This document shows, piece by piece, positions 22,542-29,986 of a DNA stretch of 36,284 nt. Made by a program: the position numbers and the translations under genes. Below the pieces are notes generated by a model, which ran no database searches, had not been told where the DNA came from, and worked only from the letters and a program-made list of their open reading frames with translations. The first letter of the stretch is position 1, and the number at the start of each line of letters is the position of its first letter. The stretch comes from a virus, in IMG/VR virus record IMGVR_UViG_3300036979_000499, positions 1 through 36,284 of that record; one strand, written 5' to 3'.

Positions 22542-25303
22542 TGGCCACAACCTACAGAATCCTCGACAATGTTCTCGACGCACAGGTCAGCGAAGCACGC
22601 AACGCACCGGCCGCTGCTGCACTTATCCGTCTGGCAGGAACCGTCGACGTCACGCTCGGCGAAACAGTCGTCTTTGCCCATGACCAGGGCGGCCAGCGCA
22701 GCTACTACCCGCTCGAGGCTATCAAGGTCGATCATGAGAACGGGACAACGCTCGTCACAGCACGTTCGCTTCTCTGGCAGCTCTTCAACGTTCTGCTCCC
22801 TGACATGGAGGACCAGGCAGGCGAGGCGTCGGTGATCATCAAGGCGGTGATCGCAGCAGCAAACGCGGTCCATTTCTGCGACATCTACGTGAACGACAGC
22901 AACATCACTCCCTCCAGTCGAACATACACCGCCGTCAACGTGAGCCATCGGAAGGTCGGTGAACTCCTCCAGGACCTCTGCAAGGATACGGCCTGCGTGA
23001 TGTGGGTTGGCTATGACGAGGTCAACGACAAGTTCAACGCCTTCTTCTTCCAGCCAGTCTCAAGCATCGAGCAGGACACGGGCGCGATCCGTGAAGGCGT
23101 CAACATCGTCTCCGAAAACCTGCAGAAAGGATCACTCGACGACGTCTGCAACTATGTCCTCATGTACTATTTCCCGCGTCGGTACCCGTATGGAGAGGAG
23201 TGGACAGAACCAGCAGACATTGAAGCGGGAACGGCAGCCTGGACCCGAGCAGCCGATTTCGACCAGCAAGCCCACGTCCCCGGCGCGGGTCGCGAAGTCC
23301 GTCTGTTCCAGCGAGGCCCCTGCACGACCATCAGCAGCGACTGTCTGAACGAGGACCATATCCACGTCGCGAGTACGTCGGGCTTCGCGGACGTCGGCGG
23401 CCTTCTGATTGCCGGCATCGGTCTCGTCTACTATCCGAGCAAGACCGCTACGCAGTTCAATTTGGTAGGCGCTATCAACGGTCTCTGGAAAGCAGGACTG
23501 ACCGTCGTGCAGGGCTGGCTCTCCGACCTTGGGCCAGACGTCCAATGTGAAGTCGCGAACGTCTATATGGCTCCCATTACCGAGACAGTCGACCAGATTG
23601 ACCTCTACATCGAGAGCATCGTGGGAACCCCGGGCCCGATCAAGGTCTATGCCGTGAGCAGCGAGTACGGATATCCGACGACCTACCTCGGGTCCATCAC
23701 CCCAACAGCCCCGGGCTGGCAGACGCTCGAAGTCGACTGGACCGACCCCGGTCCCTACTACTATTCCATTCACCTCGTGTTCCAGATCGAACAAGCACAG
23801 ACCATCAACGACTACTATACCCTGGGGACGGGACCGGCAGCCGTCGGTGACTTCTATAGTTGGTATGTCTATTCGGACGCCTTCGGCGGCGGGTCCGATC
23901 CGCTACAGCAACTTTCCGTCGCCCTGTGGAGCGGCCTCATGACCGCACCCAACACCACCTGGATTTGCACGGGAGCTCTGATAGCCCTGGACCAGGCGGC
24001 ATTTCTCAATAGCAATGGCGTGGTGATGAATGACAACCGAGCAGGAATCGGTTGCATTCGATTCGTCGGCGCCGGCACCGCGAAAGTCGAGGATACCAGC
24101 GACATCGCAGAATATGACCGCATTCACTTTTACTACAAGGGCAACATCAGTCAAGTCGAGGTCATCTGCCAGGGCGGTTCCTACTATCAAGCGCTCGGTT
24201 CAGAACACGACTGGAATGAGGAGACGCTGCCCCTCGCGGCCATGCTGAAGTCAGGAACTCCGACCAGCACGCTCATCTCCATCAAGTTCACGAATACCGG
24301 CGGTTCAGGCTGGGTCGACGGTCTCTACTTCCTGGCCCCGACCAGTGGGCTGCCGGTCACCGTCCAGGATGCCGATTCCATTCTCGCCTACGGGCAGCAC
24401 CCCGAGGTCATCTACGCGAAGGGCGTGACCGAAAGCAGCTACGCCTTCTCCCTTGCCGAAGCAATCGTCCTCGACCGCAAGATACCGAAATATTCCGGCA
24501 CGATCGTCGTGAAAGACATCCCTGGACGCTGGAGCCCGCAGAAATCGGTGCGCGTCATGATCGCGAGCAAGAGCATCGACGAAGTCATGGCCATCTACCA
24601 GGTGACACACCGCCATGATGGATATGCCCAGCTCGAGGTCAACAGTTTCGAGTTCGACTACGCCCGCATCCTCGCCGGCCTCCAGAGCAGCATGGAAAAT
24701 CTGCAGATCAGCGTCGGCTCGACCGTTCCCGTCGACGAGAATGTGGCGAAACAAGCAGTGGTCGTCGCAGTCCATGCGGGACGACACGCATCCGGCGGGC
24801 TCGACGAAATCACTGTCGGAGGGCTGACCGGCGTCCTTGCCGATAACCAGCCGACGACCTGGGCCCTTGTGGCACTGAAGCCATCGAGCACCGTGACAGA
24901 CATTGATAGTGCGGTGAGCCTCAAACACGCGGCAGCGCACACACATCTCCTGGCAGCAGGCGCCACCGATGTCACGGGAAGCGTTGCCGACCTCAACGAT
25001 GCGGTGAGCCTGAGACATGCAGCAGCCCACACACACCTGCTAGCAGCAGGCGCGACTGACATCACCGGTGCTGTTGCCGACGTCAATGACGCCGTCGGCA
25101 AACGCCATGAGCATACGAACTCGGCGGTCCTGGCTGCTCTCGTTCTTTCGAAGTACGACGCGACAGCAGGTCCCACTGTCGACGACGACGTAACACTCGG
25201 TTATGCCGTCGGGTCGCGCTGGTACGACATCACCGGGGACGCAGAGTACGTCTGCCTCGACGCCACCGACGGCGTAGCAGTCTGGAAAAAGACGACACCA
25301 TGA
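22541..25303 (+). CDS. Large tail protein with HTH-motif fibre repeats, 920 aa
   Basis: The GTG at 22541 is preferred because the frame upstream merely shadows the previous gene. Residues about 1-180 resemble prophage tail (gp37/Tal-type) hub proteins (SHRKVGELLQDLCKDTACVMWVG). The middle carries lectin-like beta domains. Residues about 780-870 hold a 30-residue unit present about 2.5 times (AVSLRHAAAHTHLLAAGATD), with His-Thr-His, like metal-binding fibre segments of T4 type. The C-terminal domain (SRWYDITGDAEYVCLDATDG) looks like a fibre tip. It is probably the tail-tip or fibre protein. Confidence 0.75.
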   Translation: MATTYRILDNVLDAQVSEARNAPAAAALIRLAGTVDVTLGETVVFAHDQGGQRSYYPLEAIKVDHENGTTLVTARSLLWQLFNVLLPDMEDQAGEASVIIKAVIAAANAVHFCDIYVNDSNITPSSRTYTAVNVSHRKVGELLQDLCKDTACVMWVGYDEVNDKFNAFFFQPVSSIEQDTGAIREGVNIVSENLQKGSLDDVCNYVLMYYFPRRYPYGEEWTEPADIEAGTAAWTRAADFDQQAHVPGAGREVRLFQRGPCTTISSDCLNEDHIHVASTSGFADVGGLLIAGIGLVYYPSKTATQFNLVGAINGLWKAGLTVVQGWLSDLGPDVQCEVANVYMAPITETVDQIDLYIESIVGTPGPIKVYAVSSEYGYPTTYLGSITPTAPGWQTLEVDWTDPGPYYYSIHLVFQIEQAQTINDYYTLGTGPAAVGDFYSWYVYSDAFGGGSDPLQQLSVALWSGLMTAPNTTWICTGALIALDQAAFLNSNGVVMNDNRAGIGCIRFVGAGTAKVEDTSDIAEYDRIHFYYKGNISQVEVICQGGSYYQALGSEHDWNEETLPLAAMLKSGTPTSTLISIKFTNTGGSGWVDGLYFLAPTSGLPVTVQDADSILAYGQHPEVIYAKGVTESSYAFSLAEAIVLDRKIPKYSGTIVVKDIPGRWSPQKSVRVMIASKSIDEVMAIYQVTHRHDGYAQLEVNSFEFDYARILAGLQSSMENLQISVGSTVPVDENVAKQAVVVAVHAGRHASGGLDEITVGGLTGVLADNQPTTWALVALKPSSTVTDIDSAVSLKHAAAHTHLLAAGATDVTGSVADLNDAVSLRHAAAHTHLLAAGATDITGAVADVNDAVGKRHEHTNSAVLAALVLSKYDATAGPTVDDDVTLGYAVGSRWYDITGDAEYVCLDATDGVAVWKKTTP

Positions 25304-25401
25304 AACAATGGCTCACGCAACAGATACCGAGTGGTGTGGCCTACGCCGTTATCCTAACGGTGATTCTTGGAGTGATAGTGCTTGCGATGGTGCTATACTG
25401 A
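25300..25401 (+). CDS. Small single-pass membrane protein, 33 aa
   Basis: The ATG at 25300 overlaps the tail-protein stop (ATGA). The peptide has a short polar N-terminus and one hydrophobic segment of about 20 residues (VAYAVILTVILGVIVLAMVL). At the start of the lysis module it could be a small holin component or lysis regulator. The last codons overlap a possible extended -10 promoter. Confidence 0.55.
   Translation: MKQWLTQQIPSGVAYAVILTVILGVIVLAMVLY
25391..25399 (+). promoter_or_regulatory. Possible extended -10 promoter in lysis module
   Basis: TGCTATACT matches the extended -10 form TGnTATAAT at eight of nine specified or free positions. No well-spaced -35 is visible, and it lies inside the small membrane-protein gene. 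It could give independent expression of the XhlA-like protein and later lysis genes. Confidence 0.25.
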
Positions 25402-25411
25402 GGAGGTCCGG

Positions 25412-25690
25412 ATGCCAAATTACATGGGAGATGGAGTCAATAATCCGACAATGGTCACAGCAGAGGAGTGCGGCAGGACGCGGCAGGATTGTCCTGTGCG
25501 AGAGCAGGTGTATGGGAAAGATGGCATAAAGGACCAGATGAAAGAGATTCGCGACAAGCTGGACAGGATCGACAAGCGACTGAGCAAGATCGAATATGTG
25601 GGCATGGGCGTAGTCATCGCCTATACATTCTTCGCTCAGGTTCTCCCCGTCCTCCTCCGCTTGGCCCAGGCGGCAAGCGCAATACCGTAG
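25412..25690 (+). CDS. XhlA-like lysis protein
   Basis: The ATG at 25412 has a consensus AGGAGG at 25401-25406. The 92 residues have a polar Cys-containing N-terminus, a coiled-coil stretch (DQMKEIRDKLDRIDKRLSKIE) and a C-terminal hydrophobic segment (VGMGVVIAYTFFAQVLPVLL). This is the architecture of haemolysin XhlA-type proteins, which act at the membrane with holin and endolysin. The position between tail and endolysin genes agrees. Confidence 0.65.
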   Translation: MPNYMGDGVNNPTMVTAEECGRTRQDCPVREQVYGKDGIKDQMKEIRDKLDRIDKRLSKIEYVGMGVVIAYTFFAQVLPVLLRLAQAASAIP

Positions 25691-25716
25691 GCTGCAGGAC
25701 AGCCGAAAGGAGACGT

Positions 25717-26427
25717 ATGTTCAACGGACAGGAACGTCGACAACGCATCAAACAACCCGAAGTCAAGTCATTGCAGGTAGAGGTCTGGCTCGATCCAAAC
25801 GGTGAGATTGAGCAAGTCAATGAATCTGCACACCTCGGCTCCCAGGACCTAGCACCGGACCCCGACGGCAAAAACGTTTACAGATGCACCGGCGCCTACG
25901 GCCGCCCTGGCTCGCAAATCCCAGTGACCTTCACGCTCGAGAGCCTCGGCACCGTCCACCCGAAAGTGCAACTCGAACCAGGCATGCACGAACACATCAT
26001 CGACGTGAAGTTCGATGCGTTGGCCTGGCTCGACGAACCAGAGAAAGTCGCCTCCCTCAGCGACGCAGAGAAAGTCGAGCTCCATAACATTGGCGTCGTG
26101 GAGCTCAACGACAAGGTCCTTGCCGCCCTCAGAGCGGACCCGCGCGTCTGGACTGCGATGGCCGACGCGGCATTGGCCATCATGCAGCACGCCTCTGGCA
26201 TGCAGGAACCGTTTCCGAAACCGATCGTCGTCTCGGAACACGATACGAGTGATCTCCCTGGTGACCACAGCGATGGCGCTATGGCTCGTCTTGTTGTTGG
26301 CGATCACGTCCTTGCCGTCGGCGACAAGTATTGGCGATTCTGCTCCCACGGTTTCTGTGGTGGCCGCGAACGCTACGCCTTCACCTGGATGGACGTACCC
26401 GTCGCGTACTTGGACGAACCCAAGTAG
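25717..26427 (+). CDS. Hypothetical protein in lysis region, 236 aa
   Basis: The ATG at 25717 lies behind AAAGGAGA. There is no signal peptide or membrane segment. The chain is hydrophilic, with a beta-rich first half (SQIPVTFTLESLG) and a helical second half. Near the end, CSHGFCGG could bind metal, and it finishes YAFTWMDVPVAYLDEPK. I do not recognise the family. A copy of the 13-base dispersed motif lies at 25869-25881. Between XhlA-like and endolysin genes it might be a tail-tip or lysis accessory. Confidence 0.55.
   Translation: MFNGQERRQRIKQPEVKSLQVEVWLDPNGEIEQVNESAHLGSQDLAPDPDGKNVYRCTGAYGRPGSQIPVTFTLESLGTVHPKVQLEPGMHEHIIDVKFDALAWLDEPEKVASLSDAEKVELHNIGVVELNDKVLAALRADPRVWTAMADAALAIMQHASGMQEPFPKPIVVSEHDTSDLPGDHSDGAMARLVVGDHVLAVGDKYWRFCSHGFCGGRERYAFTWMDVPVAYLDEPK
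25869..25881 (+). repeat. Dispersed 13-base motif CAAAAACGTTTAC, copy 2
   Basis: Exact copy within the hypothetical gene at 25717, read in a different codon phase (KNVY) from the copy at 17955. This argues for selection on DNA rather than peptide. Confidence 0.6.
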
Positions 26428-26455
26428 CAGGGGAGATTTCGACCCTCTGGAGGCA

Positions 26456-27061
26456 ATGATGACGATGGTGCTGAGAAGCTCCTTCATGACCGTCCAGCAA
26501 TGCGACAACTACCTGAAGGCGTCGCCCCTCGCCGGACTCGGCAAGGTCTTCCTCCAGGCCGAAAAGGAGACGCGCATCGGAGCGGACCTCATGATGGCCA
26601 TCTGCAAGCAAGAGGGCAATCTTGGCCGGCACCGCTGGAGCAAGGCGCCGTACTACAACTGCACCAATTGGGGCATCGCCGACTCGGGCCCGACCAGCGA
26701 GAGCAAGTTCGCCTCGTTCACGGCTTGCATCCTGAACACCTTTCGCTGGGTCAAGAGCCGGCACCTGAACCCGACGAACTGGCGATACACGACTTGCATC
26801 GATCTCAAGCTGGACCCGCTCTCGCTCGAGGGCGTCGCCAAACACTACGCCTCGGACCCGAACTGGCCCGCCGCCGTGAATCGCATCCAGCGCGAGATCT
26901 TATCGTTCACAGCCGAGGAAGTCTCGGTCAAGCAATTCATGATCACGTCCGGCAGGTACAACGAACCGGTGACCTGGACGCCCGAAGGCGGGTGCCCGCC
27001 CGGGGCCGTCGACCGGCTGACCCTTGCCTGGGTCTGCTGGAAAGGAGAACCACATGGATAA
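26456..27061 (+). CDS. Endolysin, glucosaminidase-like
   Basis: The ATG at 26456 has TGGAGG just upstream; another ATG follows at 26459. The 201 residues resemble the lysozyme-like glucosaminidase fold (GH73-type): TVQQCDNYLKASPLAGLG, then FLQAEKETRIGADLMMAIC and the probable catalytic Glu in KQEGN at residue 53, followed by NCTNWGIADSG. The enzyme would cut the glycan strand of peptidoglycan. There is no signal sequence, so export through a holin is expected. The last codons overlap the next gene. Confidence 0.75.
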   Translation: MMTMVLRSSFMTVQQCDNYLKASPLAGLGKVFLQAEKETRIGADLMMAICKQEGNLGRHRWSKAPYYNCTNWGIADSGPTSESKFASFTACILNTFRWVKSRHLNPTNWRYTTCIDLKLDPLSLEGVAKHYASDPNWPAAVNRIQREILSFTAEEVSVKQFMITSGRYNEPVTWTPEGGCPPGAVDRLTLAWVCWKGEPHG

Positions 27062-27350
27062 ACTCATCATTATCTTCGTCCTCGCGATCATCGTCGAGGC
27101 CCTGGTCAACATCTTCTTCAAAGAGGACAGCCCCACCTCGAAGTGGAAATCCCCTCTCGCTCTTGCCATCGGCATCTTCATGACGGTGACCTGGGGCGTC
27201 GGCGTGATGGCTGCGCTCGACTTGCCGATCCCGAATGAGGTCGCGCGGTATGCGGACTACGGCCTGACCGGCATTCTCGTGAGCCGAGGGTCCAACTACC
27301 TGCACACATTCGTCCTCGCCCTCAAAGCGGCCTACACCCCGAAACTCTGA
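27054..27350 (+). CDS. Holin-like membrane protein, 98 aa
   Basis: The ATG at 27054 is preceded by AAAGGAGA and overlaps the endolysin end by eight bases. Two clear hydrophobic segments (LIIIFVLAIIVEALVNIFF; SPLALAIGIFMTVTWGVGVM) are separated by a charged loop. A third weaker one (YGLTGILVSRGSNYLHTFVLAL) is possible. Length and topology fit holins, and adjacency to the endolysin supports this. It is the last gene of the late cluster, and hairpins follow. Confidence 0.7.
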   Translation: MDKLIIIFVLAIIVEALVNIFFKEDSPTSKWKSPLALAIGIFMTVTWGVGVMAALDLPIPNEVARYADYGLTGILVSRGSNYLHTFVLALKAAYTPKL

Positions 27351-27374
27351 CACTGACCAGGACAGGAAAAGCGA

Positions 27375-27398
27375 AGCGGCCCGCGTCAACGGGCCGTT
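27375..27398 (+). terminator. Hairpin terminator of late/lysis cluster
   Basis: CGGCCCG (27377-27383) pairs with CGGGCCG (27390-27396) around a CGTCAA loop, and two weaker pairs extend the stem. Only TT follows, so a U-tract is weak. Location 25 bases after the last lysis gene makes it the natural end of late transcription. Confidence 0.6.
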
Positions 27399-27408
27399 CC
27401 GCATAAGA

Positions 27409-27438
27409 GCGGGACATCCGGGCCGCCGGTTGTCCCGC
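27409..27438. terminator. Long perfect hairpin
   Basis: GCGGGACA (27409-27416) and TGTCCCGC (27431-27438) form an 8-bp stem. Inside it CCGG/CCGG adds four more pairs after one T-T mismatch, leaving a GCCG loop. There is no T-run. It may act with the hairpin before it as a bidirectional terminator or as an RNA-processing site beside the tRNA-like element. Confidence 0.5.
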
Positions 27439-27442
27439 ATAC

Positions 27443-27500
27443 GGGCCTGGGCAGGAGTCGAACCCGCGCAGTCTAGAACTCCTCACCGGAGCCAGGGCCC
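27443..27500 (-). tRNA. Degenerate tRNA-like element with CTA in anticodon-like loop
   Basis: Read on the - strand, the T-arm is canonical: GCGGG, loop TTCGACT, CCTGC (positions 27467-27451), containing a full GGTTCGANTCC box. The ends pair as an acceptor stem (GGGCC-TGG with CCAGGCCC) with one bulged C. CTCC/GGAG can form a short D-like arm with a five-base loop. Next comes TTCTAGA, which has U33 and CTA in the anticodon position, so it would read UAG. The whole is only about 58 bases, and its anticodon stem is poor and overlaps the D-like arm, so it is not a normal tRNA. It could be a minimal suppressor, a tRNA mimic or a decayed tRNA. CCA is not encoded. Confidence 0.4.
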
Positions 27501-27505
27501 ATAAA

Positions 27506-27545
27506 GTCGGGTCCGTGAAGGAGGGCACCTGGAATGGGACCCGAC
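27506..27545. repeat. 9-bp inverted repeat next to tRNA-like element
   Basis: GTCGGGTCC (27506-27514) and GGACCCGAC (27537-27545) are perfect inverses around a 22-base loop. It lies directly upstream of the tRNA-like element in the - strand sense. It could be an operator, a hairpin in either transcript, or a stop for leftward transcription. Confidence 0.5.
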
Positions 27546-27649
27546 ATCAATACGCTAGCACGAAAGCAGAAAAGAGCAACCGCCAGGTAGTAAGGCGCAG
27601 ACGAGCCTGCAGAGCCTTGTGCGAGACGTCGCCCGTGACGCGGCCTGCA

Positions 27650-27871
27650 GAGCCTGTCTTGGGCTGCGCCCGCTGTGGGGCCTGTGGAGCCTGTTGTGGG
27701 GCTTCGTCAGTAAACAAGCTTGTCGCGGGCCTTATTCCATAGATGAGCCTGGCAAGCCTTGTCGCGCCGTCGCCGTTCTTCGTGAGGCATTGAGCCTGTC
27801 TTGGGCGTTCTCGCATGAAAACCGACAAGCATGAAAAACCCGTGTCCGCGCCCGTTGAGCCTGTCTTGGGC
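27650..27871 (+). repeat. Three exact 15-bp repeats, GAGCCTGTCTTGGGC
   Basis: Exact copies lie at 27650-27664, 27792-27806 and 27857-27871, with looser relatives starting near 27612, 27687 and 27744. Spacings of 142 and 65 bases are not multiples of three, so they do not reflect coding. GAGCC and GGCTC can pair across TGTCTTG in the last copy. They could bind a regulator of the promoter at 27934 or form small RNA hairpins. Confidence 0.65.
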
Positions 27872-27933
27872 TCTTTCGACCTCAAATGTGTATGCTTCTC
27901 CACAATTGAGCCGTTCCAATGGTGGTGGTTGTG

Positions 27934-27942
27934 TGATATAAT
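27934..27942 (+). promoter_or_regulatory. Extended -10 promoter for early region
   Basis: TGATATAAT is a perfect extended -10 (TGnTATAAT). The -35 region 17 bases upstream (TTCCAA at 27914-27919) is weak, as is usual for extended -10 promoters. Transcription would start near 27949 and run into the early gene cluster from 28152. Confidence 0.65.
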
Positions 27943-27948
27943 GCTGTC

Positions 27949-28151
27949 AGCAAGGCAGCAAGCGCAAGACGAACCTTGACAACCAGAAGCGCAGCGGACC
28001 CCACCAAGCGGGCAAGCGCGAGGACCGACCGGAAACCGAGGACGCCAGGACCGGGCACGACGAAAGCAGCCAACAGGCTGAGGGCTCCTGGAAACAGGAA
28101 CCCTGAACCCGCTGAGACGACGAACACCATCCGCAACAAAAGGAGACTACC
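27949..28151 (+). promoter_or_regulatory. Long purine-rich leader of early operon
   Basis: About 200 bases separate the predicted start near 27949 from the ATG at 28152. One frame (codons from 27937 to a TGA overlapping that ATG) has no stop but no ATG or GTG start or ribosome site; its only weak start is TTG at 27976. It would encode a very basic peptide. I treat it as untranslated leader, possibly with regulatory structure. Confidence 0.35.
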
Positions 28152-28400
28152 ATGACAAGAGACGCCGCAACCCGCCAGGCTGAACTCGAACGCAACTACA
28201 CCGTAGCAGAACTCGAACAGGAACGCAAGCAACTGAATGCGCAGATCGAGCGGGACTTCACGACACTCGACGACCTCCGCAAGCAGCACAGCAAGCTGAC
28301 CCAGCTCCTCGACGGCAACAAACTGAACAACGTCGAGCTCGACGACCTCGCCGGACACCTGAGCCTCCTCCTCGAGGCAATCGCTCGGGCAACCTACTAA
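28152..28400 (+). CDS. Small coiled-coil protein, 82 aa
   Basis: The ATG at 28152 has AAAAGGAGA upstream. The protein is almost entirely charged helix (AELEQERKQLNAQIERDF, LDDLRKQHSKLTQLLDG) and should form a coiled coil. No enzyme motif is visible. As first gene behind the promoter at 27934 it is an early protein, perhaps a host-takeover or DNA-binding accessory. The family is unknown. Confidence 0.65.
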   Translation: MTRDAATRQAELERNYTVAELEQERKQLNAQIERDFTTLDDLRKQHSKLTQLLDGNKLNNVELDDLAGHLSLLLEAIARATY

Positions 28401-28416
28401 CACTAAGGAGAGCACC

Positions 28417-28662
28417 ATGAGACACAACGACAGACTCGACGACCTCAACATTCAGGACAGCGCGAACGGACAGCACATCTGCAACCTCCTCGACGAACTC
28501 GACATCGAGGAGCTCGAGGACATCGCCTGCGGGCAACACACCTCAGCAGAGCAAGAGGAGCGGTTGGAACGGGCACTCGGCCGGTTCCTCGAAACGGTCA
28601 ACGCGATCCAGATTGAACAAAAAGAGCAGGCGCAGAGGCGCCTGCAGAGGAGCCAGTCATGA
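28417..28662 (+). CDS. Small acidic early protein, 81 aa
   Basis: The ATG at 28417 lies behind AAGGAGA. It is acidic in its first half (LLDELDIEELEDIACG) and Gln/Arg-rich in its second half, with helical character throughout. It overlaps the next gene by ATGA. Function is unknown. Acidic small early proteins sometimes mimic DNA or inhibit host nucleases, but nothing specific shows that here. Confidence 0.65.
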   Translation: MRHNDRLDDLNIQDSANGQHICNLLDELDIEELEDIACGQHTSAEQEERLERALGRFLETVNAIQIEQKEQAQRRLQRSQS

Positions 28663-28844
28663 CCCCGACCATCAACGCGCAGGAAGCAGACAATCTCAGA
28701 GACGACATCAAGCGCCTCCAGGATGACCTGGATGGCATCGACATGTACGTCGGCATGGGCGGCATGACGGTCAACGCTCGGGACCGCATCAAAGCGGGCA
28801 TCGAGCAGCTCAATGAGGCACTCAACGACATCCAGGAGGACTGA
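28659..28844 (+). CDS. Small coiled-coil early protein, 61 aa
   Basis: The start overlaps the previous stop (ATGA). The product is two charged helices (ADNLRDDIKRLQDDLDGID; RIKAGIEQLNEALNDIQED) joined by a Met/Gly-rich turn (MYVGMGGMT), so probably a helical hairpin. It is the third member of this cluster of small helical proteins. The family is unknown. Confidence 0.6.
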   Translation: MTPTINAQEADNLRDDIKRLQDDLDGIDMYVGMGGMTVNARDRIKAGIEQLNEALNDIQED

Positions 28845-28845
28845 C

Positions 28846-29160
28846 ATGACCTTACAGCAGCACAGAATGGAAATCGAACGCGCACAGAAACTCCTTGGCG
28901 GGCACATCGTCGAGGTCCGGCACCTGGGCGGCTGCAAGTTCCCACTCCAGGAAGCAACGCCCGAGGCAATCAACGCCTTGGTAGCTGCCGATCAGGTCGC
29001 GGTCAAGAACCAGCGCGAGCTCATCATGATCGCTGGTCGATGGGAGATAACGGGCAACTTCGACGGCTATACTGGTGATGGCCAGCAGGTCCTGATCCTG
29101 GTCGACGACATCACGGCAATCTTCAAACAGAACACGTGCCTCGACTTCATCAGAGCATAG
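28846..29160 (+). CDS. Hypothetical early protein, 104 aa
   Basis: The ATG at 28846 lies behind CCAGGAGGAC. A helical N-terminus is followed by a beta-rich half (VEVRHLGGCKFPL, ELIMIAGRWEITGNF, QVLILVDDITAIF). No motif is recognised. It closes the first early cluster; a gap of 95 bases follows. That gap contains short inverted repeats and the strong ribosome site of the next gene. Confidence 0.6.
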   Translation: MTLQQHRMEIERAQKLLGGHIVEVRHLGGCKFPLQEATPEAINALVAADQVAVKNQRELIMIAGRWEITGNFDGYTGDGQQVLILVDDITAIFKQNTCLDFIRA

Positions 29161-29255
29161 CACAACGCTTGCCGGCGGGCGTTTACAACACCGGCCGCAG
29201 AGCGACGGCTCCAACCGCGAAAGTGAGGAGCCGCACAGGAATAAGGAGGTACGGG

Positions 29256-29621
29256 ATGACAGAACAAGAACTCCAGGAACTCGTCGACGCGCTCTGCGAT
29301 GAGTACGGCTACGAGCACGCACAGGTCCAAGTGAAACCCCTGCGGACCGCATATGCCTGGTGCAAGTACAAGAGCAGACTCATTGTGTTCGACAGCCACT
29401 TCGCTCTGGACAACACGAAGCGGACCCTGACGCGCGTGGCCAAACACGAAATCGCGCACCTGAAGTTCCACAGCCACAGTCACCTGTTCGCCTTGGAACT
29501 CAAACGGATGGGCATGCGTGCCTACAAGAGCACTCGCGGTCATCTGCAAGTGAAGGCAGGACAGAAGCGCGTGTATGAAACGGCATACTGGAGTGAACGC
29601 AACAAGGTCCGTCGCTATTAG
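29256..29621 (+). CDS. Minimal SprT/YgjP-like zinc metallopeptidase
   Basis: The ATG at 29256 has a consensus AAGGAGGT. Of 121 residues, the core is RVAKHEIAHLKFHSHSH, with zinc motif HEIAH at 64-68 and extra His residues downstream. This pattern resembles SprT, WLM or YgjP-type metalloproteases, several of which act on DNA-protein crosslinks or SUMO-like targets. The C-terminus is basic and could bind DNA. Among early genes it may aid replication or disable a host protein. Confidence 0.7.
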   Translation: MTEQELQELVDALCDEYGYEHAQVQVKPLRTAYAWCKYKSRLIVFDSHFALDNTKRTLTRVAKHEIAHLKFHSHSHLFALELKRMGMRAYKSTRGHLQVKAGQKRVYETAYWSERNKVRRY

Positions 29622-29755
29622 GCGAAACATTCCAGGAACTGACCGTGCTACAGGCCCGCTGTAACGATTTCGGCGGGCAAGTGGCATGAATGGACCACCT
29701 GATTCAGAACAGCACGTACAACGAACACAACCGGCACGCCGGCAAAGGAGTCCAC

Positions 29756-29986
29756 ATGAACTGCAAAATCGTTTACGCCAACGAACCGACCGCCCGAGAG
29801 AAACAGTCGATCAACAACCTCCTCGGCATGGCCATGACCGCCGCCCTCCACGATGTCGCCCGCAAGGTCGACGGGAAGGCGGGCGCTGCCCTGGTAGCGA
29901 ACCCCAAGCGCGTGAAGTGCCCGCACTGCACCGGCCGCCGCTGTGACTGGTACGGGACCGGCGTCTGCCTGGGCGGCGTGAAGTGA
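29756..29986 (+). CDS. Small zinc-ribbon protein, 76 aa
   Basis: The ATG at 29756 follows AAAGGAG; an upstream ATG in frame at 29690 lacks a ribosome site. The N-terminal half is helical, and the C-terminal half has CPHCTGRRCDWYGTGVC, a probable single zinc site. It overlaps the next start as GTGA. One copy of the dispersed motif (CAAAATCGTTTAC) lies at 29764-29776 inside its first codons. Function is unknown; DNA binding is plausible. Confidence 0.6.
   Translation: MNCKIVYANEPTAREKQSINNLLGMAMTAALHDVARKVDGKAGAALVANPKRVKCPHCTGRRCDWYGTGVCLGGVK

Larger units (their letters stand above)
27351..28151. other. 800-base gap rich in structure, no convincing gene
   Basis: Between the lysis cluster and the early genes I see hairpins at 27375-27398, 27409-27438 and 27506-27545, a tRNA-like element on the - strand at 27443-27500, a cluster of GAGCCTG repeats at about 27610-27915, an extended -10 promoter at 27934-27942 and a leader of about 200 bases. 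Open frames here on either strand lack ribosome sites and family resemblance. It probably separates late and early transcription. Confidence 0.75.

Noticed and set aside
27547-27903. 118-codon - strand frame in the intergenic region
   Set aside because: Its repeated Pro-Lys-Thr-Gly segments only reflect the 15-bp DNA repeats, it has no ribosome site and no family resemblance.
27882-28451. Antisense lipoprotein-like reading frame
   Set aside because: Leu/Val-rich antisense frames arise where the + strand is rich in CAG, GAG and GAC codons. It lies opposite genes with good ribosome sites and has no start signal of its own.
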